This document shows positions 16,354 to 26,364 of a DNA stretch of 64,000 nucleotides, in pieces (the first letter of the stretch is position 1; the number at the start of each line of letters is the position of its first letter). The notes under the pieces are model-generated. The model searched no databases and had not been told where the DNA came from. It worked only from the letters and a program-made list of their open reading frames with translations. Origin of the DNA: Bacteroidales bacterium (GTDB lineage Bacteria > Bacteroidota > Bacteroidia > Bacteroidales > G3-4614); the NCBI GenBank assembly GCA_017521245.1, contig JAFXDI010000009.1:1-64000 (forward strand), in the 5' to 3' direction. The position numbers and the translations under genes are program-made.

Positions 16354-17625
16354 CTATTTTAAATCAAAGCCAATATCTCTACGATAATATTTTTTGTCGA
16401 ACTCAATCTTTTGAGCATTCTCAAACGATTTAGCCAAAGCCTCATCTTTACTATTTCCGTATGAACTAACTGCAATTACTCTACCACCCGATGTTACAAC
16501 CTTACCATCTTTAAGGGCAGTTCCTGCATGGAACAATATACTATCTGTAACATTTTCAAGTCCGGTAATCTCTTTACCCTTTTCGTAATCACCGGGATAT
16601 CCTCCCGATACCAACATAACAGTAACTGCGTAACGAGGGTCAATTTCAAGAATCTTCTCATTAAGTTTACCCTCTGCCACACCCTCAAACATATCAACAA
16701 GGTCAGATTTGATGCGAAGCATAACAGCCTCTGTTTCAGGGTCGCCCATTCTTACGTTATACTCAATAACCATAGGCTCGTTGTCAACATTGATAAGACC
16801 TAAGAATATAAAACCTTTATACTCAATACCCTCTTTCTTAAGACCTTCAACTGTTGGGATAACTATACGCTCCTCAACCTTTTTCATAAACACTTCATCG
16901 GCAAAAGAAACAGGCGAAACAGCTCCCATACCACCAGTGTTTAAACCGGTATCACCCTCGCCAATACGTTTATAGTCTTTTGCAACGGGTAATATTTTGT
17001 AGTTCTCTCCATCTGTCAAAACAAATACCGAACACTCTATTCCCGATAAGAACTCTTCAATAACAACAGTGCTACTTGCTTCGCCAAACATACCATCGAG
17101 CATGGCTTTCAACTCCTCTTCAGCCTCTTTAAGGTTGTCGATAATTAATACACCCTTACCGGCAGCCAAGCCATCGGCTTTTAAAACGTATGGAGCTTTT
17201 AAGGTTTTCAAGAACTCAACAGCCTCATCATACTCTTTTGCAGTAAACTCTTTGTATGCGGCAGTAGGAATGTTTTGACGCATCATAAATGCCTTAGCAA
17301 AAGCCTTGCTACCCTCAAGTCTTGCACCCTCTTTTGAAGGTCCAATAACTGGGATGTTTTTCAATTCTGCACTATTTTTAAAATAGTCATAAACACCTTT
17401 TACTAATGGATCTTCAGGACCTACAACAACCATTTTAATATCATTGGCAAGAACAAACTCTTTAATGGCATCAAAATCATCGGCTTTGATAGCAACGTTT
17501 GTTCCTGCGTTTGCAGTACCTGCATTACCTGGAGCGATAAACAACTTATCGCATTTTTCACTCTGAGTTATTTTCCACGCAAGGGCATTCTCTCTTCCGC
17601 CCGAACCTAATAAAAGGATATTCAT
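16354..17625 (-). CDS. purD: Phosphoribosylamine-glycine ligase PurD
   Basis: A 423-aa enzyme for the second step of purine synthesis, joining phosphoribosylamine and glycine with ATP to give GAR. The N-terminal domain begins [18 protein letters not shown] with GPEDPLVKG. The ATP-grasp part has [11 protein letters not shown] and [12 protein letters not shown], and the metal-site region reads [15 protein letters not shown] (about residues 280-295). Length is standard. It leads a five-gene operon with a consensus promoter at 17687-17717. I see no purine riboswitch in the leader. Confidence 0.96.
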   Translation of the reverse strand: MNILLLGSGGRENALAWKITQSEKCDKLFIAPGNAGTANAGTNVAIKADDFDAIKEFVLANDIKMVVVGPEDPLVKGVYDYFKNSAELKNIPVIGPSKEGARLEGSKAFAKAFMMRQNIPTAAYKEFTAKEYDEAVEFLKTLKAPYVLKADGLAAGKGVLIIDNLKEAEEELKAMLDGMFGEASSTVVIEEFLSGIECSVFVLTDGENYKILPVAKDYKRIGEGDTGLNTGGMGAVSPVSFADEVFMKKVEERIVIPTVEGLKKEGIEYKGFIFLGLINVDNEPMVIEYNVRMGDPETEAVMLRIKSDLVDMFEGVAEGKLNEKILEIDPRYAVTVMLVSGGYPGDYEKGKEITGLENVTDSILFHAGTALKDGKVVTSGGRVIAVSSYGNSKDEALAKSFENAQKIEFDKKYYRRDIGFDLK

Positions 17626-17686
17626 ATTTTACTATTTAATGATTATACAACTTTAGTATAGGATATCACAAACATATCCTATGTTG

Positions 17687-17717
17687 CAAAGTTAATTTAA
17701 TTGAGTCAAATGACAAA
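17687..17717 (-). promoter_or_regulatory. purD operon promoter
   Basis: The minus strand reads TTTG (17717-17714), a 19-bp spacer, then TAACTTTG (17694-17687). Both boxes and the spacing fit the Bacteroidota sigma-ABfr consensus. The start codon is 61 bp further on. Confidence 0.75.
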
Positions 17718-17856
17718 AAAAAGATAAAATTTAGAGATAAATAAAGGTAATAAATGTTTAATTAACTATTTTGAGAGAGATAAATCTTCCATAAACCATT
17801 ACAACTCATAGGTTTACAAAAATACCCTAAAAAAATAAAAAAAAATCAAATAAAAA

Positions 17857-17888
17857 TTTGGATAATAAAAGTTCTCGTTTTATCTTTG
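17857..17888 (+). promoter_or_regulatory. Promoter of the candidate small RNA
   Basis: TTTG (17857-17860), a 20-bp spacer and TATCTTTG (17881-17888) on the plus strand. This is a full consensus promoter with no protein gene downstream on that strand. Confidence 0.75.
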
Positions 17889-17895
17889 CATCTTG

Positions 17896-18135
17896 TGTAG
17901 TTGCCCCCTATACAAAAGGGGGGGGTATATATGACAGCAGGAGTAAGATATCATTACCTTAACAATTATCAATTGTTCCCAAACTCCTCAAAAACTTTGC
18001 TTCACTTATCCTTTACGGAATTTCCGTAATCGCGTAGTCCAGCAGAACATATTTTTACAGCAAGAACTTTAAATTAGGAGTAATTTAAAGTATCCTTTTG
18101 CCCCCTATTGCGAAGTGTCGCAAATTTGTTTGTTG
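17896..18135 (+). ncRNA. Candidate structured small RNA (possibly 6S / Bacteroidales-1 like)
   Basis: A ~240-nt unit bounded by the promoter at 17857-17888 and an intrinsic terminator at 18108-18135 (TTGCGA-AGTG-TCGCAA then ATTTGTTTGTT). It contains several perfect stems: AGGAGT/ACTCCT (17939-17944 with 17983-17988) enclosing AACAATT/AATTGTT (17961-17977), TTACGGA/TCCGTAA (18013-18029) and CTTTAAATTA/TAATTTAAAG (18067-18090). A run of eight G near 17918 can pair with CCCCC at 18101, closing the ends. TTGCCCCCTA occurs at both ends. The layout resembles that described for Bacteroidales-1 / 6S RNA, but I cannot confirm the family. tmRNA and RNase P signatures are absent. Confidence 0.5.
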
Positions 18136-18527
18136 TATTAAATTTAAATTGTATAAAAAACAGAAAATTAGAATGCTATGAAAACACAACCAACCCACTT
18201 CCCGGAAAAGAATAGCCAACCTTCTTCAACTCAATTTAGACGGCTATAAATATTTTAAATAAATTTTTTAGGTAGATTTTATTAAAAACAAACTCAAACA
18301 AGAAGTTGTCTGGCTATTTTTTTAGACTTTGTATTTCTCTGTTGCGCAAAGTAGATCTTCCCCTCCTTTTAGGGACACCTCCTCGTCCCCTCGGTAGTAG
18401 AGTTAATGTTCTGTTAATCTCCTGCCATTTAGTGCCTTAAATCACTCTGTGATACAACTTCAAGAAGGGCTGCCATAACACATTGGTTGTTTGGTAGTCC
18501 TTCTTATATATAAAACATATTACCACT
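18136..18527. other. Intergenic stretch without a convincing gene
   Basis: It holds a 23-codon ATG frame at 18178-18249 with no visible ribosome site, a long-range stem AATAGCCA (18211-18218) / TGGCTATT (18311-18318) followed by T6, and a weaker AAGAAGG-type stem near 18470-18505 that could end the sigma-factor transcript. Nothing here is strong enough to call a gene. Confidence 0.35.
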
Positions 18528-19037
18528 CTATCTGTAATCTTTAAGAATATTTTGTAATCTTTGCCTAGCAAAAAATATTCTACTCTTTACAGTTCCCAGT
18601 GGTAACTTCATATAAGCCGCAATTTCGTGATATTTGTATCCGGTAATATGCATTGAGAAAGGAATTCGGTATTCAGGAGCAAACGAAGCAATAGCCCTGT
18701 TAATCTCTTTAATTGTATAACTGCCATCGGGTGTATCAAATCCCGATTCTTGTGGCAGGTTCAAATGGAACAAATCTTCGGTTTGGTCAACCATAGTTTG
18801 GTTACGAACAACTCTGCGATAGTTATTAATAAATATATTTCTCATAATAGTAAACAACCACCCTTTAAAGTTGATGTTGTCAATATATTTATCCCTATTA
18901 TCCAGAGCCTTCAAGGTTGTATCTTGTAATAGATCTTTAGCCTCCTCTCTATCAGAGGTAAGCATATAAGCAAAATTGTAGAGATTATCTTGTATCTCTA
19001 ATAATCTCTCTTTAAACAGATCAAACTCTTTGTCCAT
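18528..19037 (-). CDS. ECF-type RNA polymerase sigma factor
   Basis: 169 aa. Sigma-70 region 2 spans about residues 15-80 (LYNFAYMLTSDREEAKDLLQDTTLKAL, then NFKGWLFTIMRNIFINNYRR). Region 4 spans about 105-165, with the helix-turn-helix in KYHEIAAYMKLPLGTVKSRIFFARQRL. There is no region 1 or 3, as expected for ECF factors. No anti-sigma gene follows, which differs from many Bacteroidota ECF pairs; the downstream neighbour on the same strand is purD, after 900 bp. The regulon is unknown. Confidence 0.9.
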   Translation of the reverse strand: MDKEFDLFKERLLEIQDNLYNFAYMLTSDREEAKDLLQDTTLKALDNRDKYIDNINFKGWLFTIMRNIFINNYRRVVRNQTMVDQTEDLFHLNLPQESGFDTPDGSYTIKEINRAIASFAPEYRIPFSMHITGYKYHEIAAYMKLPLGTVKSRIFFARQRLQNILKDYR

Positions 19038-19107
19038 TGTTAAGTTGTTTTTAATTACAAACTAACAACATATAACCTCTTAATATGGTTCAGGAGGATG
19101 AACAAAA

Positions 19108-19142
19108 AAAAGAGTGAACCCAAAATAAAGGGAACACTCTTA
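19108..19142 (-). terminator. Terminator of the rdgB-porZ transcript
   Basis: On the minus strand: AAGAGTG-TT-CCC, an 8-nt loop, GGG-TT-CACTCTT, then a run of T. The T-tract orientation shows that it serves porZ. Confidence 0.75.
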
Positions 19143-19165
19143 TATGAATATTGTAAGCAAAAACT

Positions 19166-21514
19166 TTAATTATTACCCGATATAAAAACTATTTTGGTAA
19201 CAACGCCCTCTTTGCCATCACTTGAAGAAGCCCAAACATAATATACTCCGCTCTTTACTCTTTGCCCATTAGTTGCGTTACCATCCCATACTATCTGACC
19301 ACCTTTAGAGTATGCCTGATATATTAAATTTCCGGTAGTATCGGTAATCTTAACAAGAGAGTTAAACATCAATCCGGTTATTGTAATCTCGCCTGTAAAC
19401 TCAGGGCGAACAGGATTTGGGAATGCATATATATTATCGTAATCTTCTTCTTCCTCAGTAGCCTCTGCCCTAAACGATGCCAAACCTTTATCGGTAGCAA
19501 AATATACCTCACCACTCTCTTGGTTAATAGCAATATCGTATATACAATTTGAGGGTAACAATGAATTTTCAGTTGTAAAGTGGTATATAGTTTCAAGACC
19601 ATCGGGCGAAACTAAAAAAGCACCATTGCTGTAAGTTCCTATCCATTTGCAATTTGCGCCGTCAACTTTTATTGCTCTAATGGCTTCATCATCAAGCAAG
19701 AGGTCTGCATTGTTTGTTCCATCGTTACGAGCAATTTTTACCCTCTGGCATGTAAAGTTTGAGTTCATAAAGTTATCGGGGCGAGATATTATTATAGGAC
19801 CTCTATCAGTACCTATCCACAATTTTCCGTCTCTATCCTCGCTTATACAATAAAAAGCAGTAGCATCAATGGTTTTACCATCTTGGTCGGTAAATGTATT
19901 AAATCTGCGATATTTATCATCAGAGGTCTTTTCAAGAGTATTGTTTATGTTTAAAGCCAAAACAAAGTTTTGTCCGTTATTTGATACAAACCATTTTGTT
20001 TTTGATTGTTTGGGATGTATCATATTGCACATATATTTTTGATCTATCAAATCATTAATATGTTCATAAACCACCCATTTACCATCAGGTTTTAAAATAA
20101 GAACACCTTGCTCTGGGCTATAACTAGTCATCCATAAGTTTTTATCTTTATCAAAAGCTAAACTACTTAATTGATTTGCGTAGTTATTGGCTGCTCCAAC
20201 AATAGGACTATTCATATAGTTCCAATTCTCTTTATATTTCCCCTTTTCAAACTTATAGAGTCCGTCAAACCAAGTACCAACGTATGCAAGCTCATCATTA
20301 TCGGGGTGAATTGCCAGTTTTGACGGCAACATAAATTTATTTATGTTAGAAGGTTTGTCTTTGGGACTTGGAACATTATCGCCATATATATTATGCCATC
20401 TGTAATCTTTTAAATATGATATGTTGTTATAAGCCAATTTTTGGTCTTCATTATCTAAACATATACCAACAGGAACACAGTAGAGCGTACTGCCCGAAAT
20501 AGCAAGAGAGTAGGGAGCAGATACAGCCAATTTATCAATCATTGGAATAGTATCACTTCGTGTAATGTTGCTCTCTTCTGTTTTATACGAGGCAATGCCA
20601 TTTTCATTTAAGAACCAATATAGCGAATTTTTATTATTACATGATATATTTATTGGGGTATAACCAATTTGTGGCAATATCTCTATTTTGTTTTTCTTAG
20701 AGAAGTCGGGTAGAAATATCTCAACAGAACTTTTTGTTATAGAGTAAGCATATATCTCATTTAAAGCATTTTTCTCCAATGATACATATTTACCGTATGA
20801 AATGTTTTTGACGCCTATATCTTTATTATAACCCCAAATCTCACCTAATGTTTGAATCCATAAAGTATCAGATAAATTTAATAAAGTTTGAGGTTTAGTT
20901 GGAAATTTATAAATGCTCTCCCAGTTATTTATGTCATAAGGGATATTATCTTCGGAGCAACTATCCAAATAACGATCCTCATTAACCATAAAATATTTAT
21001 CTTCAAAGTATGTAGCATCCAAAACCTTAACCCCTAATTCAAAACTATTTTTTATCTCAAATTTTTTACTATTTAAGATAACAATACCAAAATCGGTAGA
21101 GAGATATATCTCATCTCTATCGGGTAAGAAGTTAATGTTATTAATTGTTTTGGAGGTTGTCATAATAGCCTCCTTGATGTATGGAATGTTGTAAGTTTTG
21201 TTTTTATATAAAATATCAATATTACCATTAGCGTATGCAACAACCAACATATCTTTAACATTGTCATATTTAATCAGAGAAATTTCTGTATCAGACAATT
21301 TATTATCTCTATTAATCTCGGCAACCTCGTCATACTCTTTATCGTATGAATATAGATACCCTTCGGCTAAAATATATACACACTCTTTCGCTTCTACAAC
21401 CATTTTAGGGTTATCAAAAGCCGAGTAGGTTTGCCATTCAAACATCTCTGATTGCGAAAAAGCTGTTGCAATACAAAAAATAAAATACAGTATAGTAAAT
21501 AAAATTCTTTTCAT
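19166..21514 (-). CDS. porZ: PorZ-like type IX secretion system protein
   Basis: 782 aa with a signal peptide (MKRILFTILYFIFCIATAFS). Residues ~25-690 form two beta-propeller-like blocks with repeated LWIGTDRGPI / KWIGTYSNGAFLV / YFATDKGLASF blades. The C-terminal ~85 residues (from YAFPNPVRPEF to GVVTKIVF) are a sorting-type beta-sandwich with NPV, KITDTTGNLIY and GVYYVWA motifs, as in T9SS cargo. PorZ of Porphyromonas gingivalis is a surface member of the T9SS attachment complex that brings anionic LPS to the sortase. The two-propeller plus CTD layout fits it, though a generic T9SS cargo protein is not excluded. It follows rdgB by 6 bp. Confidence 0.75.
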   Translation of the reverse strand: MKRILFTILYFIFCIATAFSQSEMFEWQTYSAFDNPKMVVEAKECVYILAEGYLYSYDKEYDEVAEINRDNKLSDTEISLIKYDNVKDMLVVAYANGNIDILYKNKTYNIPYIKEAIMTTSKTINNINFLPDRDEIYLSTDFGIVILNSKKFEIKNSFELGVKVLDATYFEDKYFMVNEDRYLDSCSEDNIPYDINNWESIYKFPTKPQTLLNLSDTLWIQTLGEIWGYNKDIGVKNISYGKYVSLEKNALNEIYAYSITKSSVEIFLPDFSKKNKIEILPQIGYTPINISCNNKNSLYWFLNENGIASYKTEESNITRSDTIPMIDKLAVSAPYSLAISGSTLYCVPVGICLDNEDQKLAYNNISYLKDYRWHNIYGDNVPSPKDKPSNINKFMLPSKLAIHPDNDELAYVGTWFDGLYKFEKGKYKENWNYMNSPIVGAANNYANQLSSLAFDKDKNLWMTSYSPEQGVLILKPDGKWVVYEHINDLIDQKYMCNMIHPKQSKTKWFVSNNGQNFVLALNINNTLEKTSDDKYRRFNTFTDQDGKTIDATAFYCISEDRDGKLWIGTDRGPIIISRPDNFMNSNFTCQRVKIARNDGTNNADLLLDDEAIRAIKVDGANCKWIGTYSNGAFLVSPDGLETIYHFTTENSLLPSNCIYDIAINQESGEVYFATDKGLASFRAEATEEEEDYDNIYAFPNPVRPEFTGEITITGLMFNSLVKITDTTGNLIYQAYSKGGQIVWDGNATNGQRVKSGVYYVWASSSDGKEGVVTKIVFISGNN

Positions 21515-21520
21515 ATAAAG

Positions 21521-22105
21521 TTAATCAATAAGATTATTTAAGAACTGAGCCAGTTTATACATAGCCTTTGCACGATGACTAATTTTGTTTTTAACATCAT
21601 CGCCGAGTTCGGCAAAAGTCTCATCGTAACCAAAAGGTTTAAAAATAGGATCATACCCAAAACCGGCATTGCCACGAGCCTCTTTTGTGATTACACCAGC
21701 AATCTCGCCCATAAAAATATGTTCGCTACCTCTTAATGTTATGGCAACACAAGTTACAAAAGCAGCACCTCTCTGCTCAATGCCATCTAATTCGTTGAGC
21801 AGTTTCTCCATATTTTTTTGAGGGTTACACTCCTCGCCGGCATAACGAGCCGAATATACTCCGGGTGCCCCATCAAGAGCATCAACCAACAAACCGGTAT
21901 CATCGGCAAAGCAATCATAACCGTAATGCTCTTTTATATATCGAGCCTTTATCAAGGCATTGCCCTCTAATGTAGTAGCAGTCTCGGGAATATCATCGTT
22001 ACACCCAATCTCGGCAAGAGAAAGAATTTCAACCATCCCCTCTAAAATCTTACGAGCCTCCTCTAATTTATGTTTATTGTTAGTGGCAAAAACCAATTTT
22101 CTCAT
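21521..22105 (-). CDS. rdgB: Non-canonical purine NTP pyrophosphatase (RdgB/HAM1)
   Basis: A 194-aa house-cleaning enzyme that hydrolyses dITP, ITP and XTP to monophosphates. Signatures are [16 protein letters not shown] at residues 5-20, [26 protein letters not shown] (metal-binding acids DD), [10 protein letters not shown] and the late ISHRAKAM. Length is standard. First gene of a two-gene operon with porZ. Its leader holds a GAGCAAC/GTTGCTC hairpin at 22145-22160. Confidence 0.95.
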   Translation of the reverse strand: MRKLVFATNNKHKLEEARKILEGMVEILSLAEIGCNDDIPETATTLEGNALIKARYIKEHYGYDCFADDTGLLVDALDGAPGVYSARYAGEECNPQKNMEKLLNELDGIEQRGAAFVTCVAITLRGSEHIFMGEIAGVITKEARGNAGFGYDPIFKPFGYDETFAELGDDVKNKISHRAKAMYKLAQFLNNLID

Positions 22106-22144
22106 AATATTTACAACTTATTGTTTATACTATATATAATTAAC

Positions 22145-22179
22145 GAGCAACACGTTGCTCTATTGCATAAGCAAAATTA
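22145..22179 (-). promoter_or_regulatory. rdgB -7 box and leader hairpin
   Basis: The minus strand has TAATTTTG (22179-22172), fitting TAnnTTTG; the -33 box is poor. The near-palindrome GAGCAACACGTTGCTC (22145-22160) falls within the first transcribed bases. Confidence 0.45.
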
Positions 22180-22329
22180 AAAAATATTTTTACAAAAAAG
22201 TTTGATGTTAAGCAAATCGTAAAAAATATATCTAAAAAATCGCTCCATAACTTTTTTTATATCTCAACTAATTGATAATTTTCAAATTTATTTTTTACTT
22301 TGTAGTAGAAAATTTAAACTATAAAGGTT

Positions 22330-24480
22330 ATGGCAAAAAGTAAAAAGGGTAAAGGATCAGGAAACCAAAGAATGACAAGAGAGGAGATGATTAAACGCAT
22401 CGAAAAATTCTTTAAAGAGCGTCCTTCTCAAATATATAATTATAAGCAGGTTGCACGAGGTATTGGAGCAAATAGTGAACCTGCAAGAATTGATGTTGCC
22501 CACCTTCTTAACCAGATGAAAAATGATATGTTCTTGGTTGAGACCGATCCTGGACGTTTCCGCCGTAATCCAAAAAGAGATCTTCGCGAAGGAGTATTCC
22601 AACGCAAACAGAGCGGACACGTTATTATCCCTGATGGAGGAGGCGAGCCTCTTGCTGTTAAGGAGGAGGATTCGTTACATGCACTATCGGGTGATAGGGT
22701 AAAATACTCTCTATTAACCAAGCGTCGCCGTCACGATTTGGAGGCAAGAGTTCAAGAGATTATAGAGCGAGCCGATAATTCCTATGTAGGAATCTTAGAG
22801 GTAAAGAAACATTACGCTTTTTTAACCCCTAATACACGTACACTTGAGTATGATATATATATACCCTTAGATAAACTTGGCGAAGGAAAAGATGGCGATA
22901 AGGCAATAGTAAAGATTGTATCGTGGGATCCTTTAGCATCTAATCCCGAAGGCGAGGTAGTGGATATACTAGGAGTACCCGGCGAGAACAATACTGAGAT
23001 GCACGCCATTCTTGCGGAGTTTGGTTTGCCATACAAATATCCCGAGAATGTAGAGGCCGCAGCCGATAATATTTCAGAAGAGATACCACAAGAGGAGATA
23101 GAACGAAGAGAGGATTTCAGAGGAGTAAATACCTTTACAATCGACCCCAAAGATGCAAAAGATTTTGATGATGCCCTATCAATAAGAACACTATCCAATG
23201 GCAATTATGAGGTTGGAGTACATATTGCTGATGTAACTTACTATGTATTACCTGGTTCAGTAATTGACAAAGAGGCATTTAATCGGGCAACATCAGTATA
23301 TTTGGTTGATAGAACCATTCCTATGCTTCCTGAGAGGTTGTGTAATAACCTATGCTCTTTACGACCAAACGAAGATAAACTTGCATTTTCAGCAATATTT
23401 GAACTAAACGAAGCGGCTGAGGTCAAATCCTCACGCATTGTTCGCACAGTTATTCGTTCAGTACGTCGCTATGCTTATGAGGAGGCACAAATGATAATTG
23501 ATACAGGCGAGGGAGAGTACAAAGAGGAGATTTTGAAACTTAACGAACTTGCACAAAAACTTAGAGACAAACGATTTAAAGATGGCTCAATTGACTTTGA
23601 CCGTTGTGAGGTACGCTTTGATATTGATGATAAAGGTAAACCCATAGGAGTATATTTCAAACAGAGCAAAGAGGCAAATAAACTTATTGAGGAGTTTATG
23701 TTACTTGCCAACCGCACTGTTGCCGAAAAGATAGGAAAAGTGGAGCGAGGCAAATCGGCAAAATCGTTTGTATATCGTGTACACGACTTGCCCGATAGTG
23801 TAAAGATGGCAGATGTAGCAAAATTTGTACGCCGATTAGGATATACGCTCAAAGCAGATGGAACAAGAGGGCAATTAACAAACTCAATAAAAGGGATGCT
23901 TGCCGAAGCAAAAACACGCCCAGAGGCAAACCTCATTGAGACCATAACCATAAGGGCAATGGCAAAAGCCATATACACTACAAAAAATATAGGGCACTAT
24001 GGTTTGGCATTCAACTATTACACACACTTTACATCCCCCATACGCCGTTATCCCGATATGATGGTACACCGTCTTTTGGAACGATACTTGGATGGAGGTC
24101 GTAGTGTAAGCGAAGGACGTTTAGAGGAGGCATGTAAACACTCTTCTGATATGGAACTGACAGCAGCAAATGCCGAAAGAGCCTCAATAAAATACAAACA
24201 AGCCGAGTATCTTGGCGATAGAATAGGCGAAGTTTATGATGGAACCATTTCGGGGATAAACAAGTTTGGAATATACGTAGAGATTGATGAGAATAAATGC
24301 GAGGGAATGGTTCCTTTCAGAGACTTTGAAGATGACTACTATGAGTTTGATGAAAAGAACTATTGTGCAAGAGGTCGCTCATTCCATAAAGTTTACCGAT
24401 TAGGAGATAAGATGAAAATCACTGTTGCTCGAGTGAATATGGAGCGTAGGCAAGTAGATTTTAACATTGTAGAGGAGTAA
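22330..24480 (+). CDS. rnr: Ribonuclease R
   Basis: A 716-aa 3'-to-5' exoribonuclease for structured RNA. A basic N-terminus (MAKSKKGKGSGNQRM) precedes a winged-helix region (about 15-75) and cold-shock domains (about 80-230). The RNB catalytic domain (about 260-590) has FTIDPKDAKDFDDALSI with the metal-binding aspartates, VHIADVTYYV, and the late HYTHFTSPIRRYPDMMVHRLL (here with YTHFTSPIRRYPD). An S1 domain closes the protein (about 635-716, YDGTISGINKFGIYVEI). All domains are complete. The PHP phosphatase gene follows after 7 bp. Confidence 0.95.
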   Translation: MAKSKKGKGSGNQRMTREEMIKRIEKFFKERPSQIYNYKQVARGIGANSEPARIDVAHLLNQMKNDMFLVETDPGRFRRNPKRDLREGVFQRKQSGHVIIPDGGGEPLAVKEEDSLHALSGDRVKYSLLTKRRRHDLEARVQEIIERADNSYVGILEVKKHYAFLTPNTRTLEYDIYIPLDKLGEGKDGDKAIVKIVSWDPLASNPEGEVVDILGVPGENNTEMHAILAEFGLPYKYPENVEAAADNISEEIPQEEIERREDFRGVNTFTIDPKDAKDFDDALSIRTLSNGNYEVGVHIADVTYYVLPGSVIDKEAFNRATSVYLVDRTIPMLPERLCNNLCSLRPNEDKLAFSAIFELNEAAEVKSSRIVRTVIRSVRRYAYEEAQMIIDTGEGEYKEEILKLNELAQKLRDKRFKDGSIDFDRCEVRFDIDDKGKPIGVYFKQSKEANKLIEEFMLLANRTVAEKIGKVERGKSAKSFVYRVHDLPDSVKMADVAKFVRRLGYTLKADGTRGQLTNSIKGMLAEAKTRPEANLIETITIRAMAKAIYTTKNIGHYGLAFNYYTHFTSPIRRYPDMMVHRLLERYLDGGRSVSEGRLEEACKHSSDMELTAANAERASIKYKQAEYLGDRIGEVYDGTISGINKFGIYVEIDENKCEGMVPFRDFEDDYYEFDEKNYCARGRSFHKVYRLGDKMKITVARVNMERRQVDFNIVEE

Positions 24481-24487
24481 TCTTTAT

Positions 24488-25321
24488 ATGAATCTCACAA
24501 ACTATCACTCCCATACGCCATATTGCGATGGACGTTGTAATATTGAGGAGTTTATCGTAACCGCCATTTTTTGGGGATTTACCTCATACGGAGTATCGCC
24601 ACACTCTCCAATACCTTACCCCTCGTCTTGTAATATGTTGCACGAAAGGGTAGAGGAGTATATTTCAGAGATGAATCTCTTAAAACAAAAATATGAGGGA
24701 AAGATAGAGTTATACACAGGAATGGAGATTGATTTCTTTGGCGAGGAGTGGAACACAACAATAGAGTATTTCAAAAAAATGCCACTTGACTATCGTATAG
24801 CATCGGTACATTTCATACCAAACCAACAAGGAGAGTACTTTGATATTGACGGTAATGCACATAAGTTTATAAAATTAATAGATACACATTTTGGAGGAGA
24901 TATAAGATATGTGGTAGAGTGCTATTTCGAGAATATGATTAAAATGATTGAAATAGGAGACTACGATTTTATAGGTCATCCCGATAAAATATCAATGAAT
25001 GCCTCAGCATATTCTCCTCATATTACAGATAGTAAATGGTACAAAGATATAGTTCACGACTATTTCAAATTTATAGCAAAAAAAGGGGTTATGTTAGAGG
25101 TAAATACCAAAGCATATACCCCACATTCATATCTCTTTCCTAACGTTCAGCACCTCAAATATTTAAAGAAATTAAATATCCCTCTGGTAGTAAATAGTGA
25201 TGCACACATACCCTCGTTAATGAAGAGTGGATATAAAGAGGCATACACCCTATTAAAAGAGGCAGGATATAAAAATACTATGCAACTCTCTTCGGGTAAA
25301 TGGGTAGAAAATCCTTTTTGA
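24488..25321 (+). CDS. PHP-family phosphatase, probable histidinol-phosphatase
   Basis: A 277-aa PHP (polymerase and histidinol phosphatase) domain protein. Metal ligands appear in NYHSHTPYCDGRC (residues 5-17), GVSPHSPIP, YTGMEIDFF, HFIPNQ, FIGHPDKI and VNSDAHIP near the C-terminus. The HisJ/HisK-type length and pattern suggest L-histidinol phosphate as substrate, but no other his gene is near, so a different phosphoester is possible. It is translated 7 bp after rnr and ends at a 129-bp gap before cysE. Confidence 0.8.
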   Translation: MNLTNYHSHTPYCDGRCNIEEFIVTAIFWGFTSYGVSPHSPIPYPSSCNMLHERVEEYISEMNLLKQKYEGKIELYTGMEIDFFGEEWNTTIEYFKKMPLDYRIASVHFIPNQQGEYFDIDGNAHKFIKLIDTHFGGDIRYVVECYFENMIKMIEIGDYDFIGHPDKISMNASAYSPHITDSKWYKDIVHDYFKFIAKKGVMLEVNTKAYTPHSYLFPNVQHLKYLKKLNIPLVVNSDAHIPSLMKSGYKEAYTLLKEAGYKNTMQLSSGKWVENPF

Positions 25322-25404
25322 GTAACTAAAACGCTCTAAAATTGCTCTACAATTTTTATAACTGAATTTATTTTGCTTTTTTTGCATAATAATTGCTAAA
25401 ATGC

Positions 25405-25436
25405 GGTAATATGATTTTGTCATATCCCATATTACC
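25405..25436 (+). promoter_or_regulatory. Perfect 9-bp hairpin just before cysE
   Basis: GGTAATATG (25405-25413) pairs with CATATTACC (25428-25436), loop 14 nt, ending 14 bp before the ATG at 25451. It lies where it could hide the ribosome site. I recognise no known riboswitch in it. Confidence 0.4.
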
Positions 25437-25450
25437 TATTAACAAAATAG

Positions 25451-26362
25451 ATGATGCGAAAACAAAAACATGCACAATCAATAAGAGAGGCGGTAGAGAA
25501 ACTCTCTAATCAGGAGTCGGTGCGTATCTTGTGCAATCGACAACAAGAGGGAGAACCAATGCCCTCGGCAAAGGAACTTTGCGAGATAATAGATTTATGC
25601 CGTTCATTGATATTTCCCGGATATTTCGGGCACTCACGCATAGATATAGATACACTTCCCTATCACATAGGAGTAAATACCGAAAAACTTTTTAAACTCC
25701 TCATAAGCCAAATTCTAGCAGGAATGTGTAGTGGTAATCCGCAACAGGGCGAGAGTATTGAAACACGCAGAGAGAAGGCAAAAGACCTAGCTGCCGAGTT
25801 TATATCATCACTACCTGAACTGCGCAGAATATTGGCAACCGATGTTATTGCCGCTTATAACGGAGACCCTGCCGCAGAGAGTTATTCAGAGGTAATATTC
25901 TGTTACCCTGCCATAAGAGCCATAAGTAACTATCGTATTGCCCACCGACTTATGCAGTTGGGAGTACCCCTTATCCCACGAATAATATCAGAGATGGCAC
26001 ACTCCGAAACAGGAATAGATATACACCCGGCGGCAACAATAGGCGAGTATTTCACCATTGACCACGGAACAGGAGTAGTAATTGGAGCAACTGCCATATT
26101 AGGAAACAACGTAAAACTATATCAGGGAGTAACACTCGGAGCAAAAAGTTTCCCATTAGATGAAAACGGCAACCCAATAAAAGGCATAGCCCGTCACCCT
26201 ATAATTGGCGATAACGTAATAATATATTCAAATGCAACAATATTGGGCAGAATAACCATTGGCGAGGGGGCAGTAATTGGAGGTAACATCTGGATAACCG
26301 ATAGTGTAGCACCGGGCGAAGTGGTAACACAATCAAAGGCAAAACAAAAGAAAGGAGAGTAA
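25451..26362 (+). CDS. cysE: Serine O-acetyltransferase (CysE/EpsC type)
   Basis: 303 aa, making O-acetylserine for cysteine synthesis from serine and acetyl-CoA. A helical N-terminal half (1-180) is followed by a left-handed beta-helix of hexapeptide repeats from GIDIHPAATIGEYFTIDHGTG (start of motif, about residue 195) through VVIGATAILGNNVKLYQGVTLGA (middle) to GAVIGGNIWITDSV. The DHGTG histidine and the GVTLG loop are the active-site marks. The long N-terminal half fits the EpsC-like branch common in Bacteroidota. It is followed 2 bp later by the RNA methyltransferase gene. Confidence 0.9.
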   Translation: MMRKQKHAQSIREAVEKLSNQESVRILCNRQQEGEPMPSAKELCEIIDLCRSLIFPGYFGHSRIDIDTLPYHIGVNTEKLFKLLISQILAGMCSGNPQQGESIETRREKAKDLAAEFISSLPELRRILATDVIAAYNGDPAAESYSEVIFCYPAIRAISNYRIAHRLMQLGVPLIPRIISEMAHSETGIDIHPAATIGEYFTIDHGTGVVIGATAILGNNVKLYQGVTLGAKSFPLDENGNPIKGIARHPIIGDNVIIYSNATILGRITIGEGAVIGGNIWITDSVAPGEVVTQSKAKQKKGE

Positions 26363-26364
26363 AA

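Noticed and set aside
17896-18135. tmRNA, RNase P RNA or a purine riboswitch
   Set aside because: There is no CCA end or T-loop, no GAGGAAAGUC / ACAGAAA cores, and the unit is transcribed away from purD.
18178-18249. 23-codon peptide (MKTQPTHFPEKN...)
   Set aside because: No Shine-Dalgarno-like or promoter sequence, no homology that I recognise, and it lies in a region richer in RNA-like stems.
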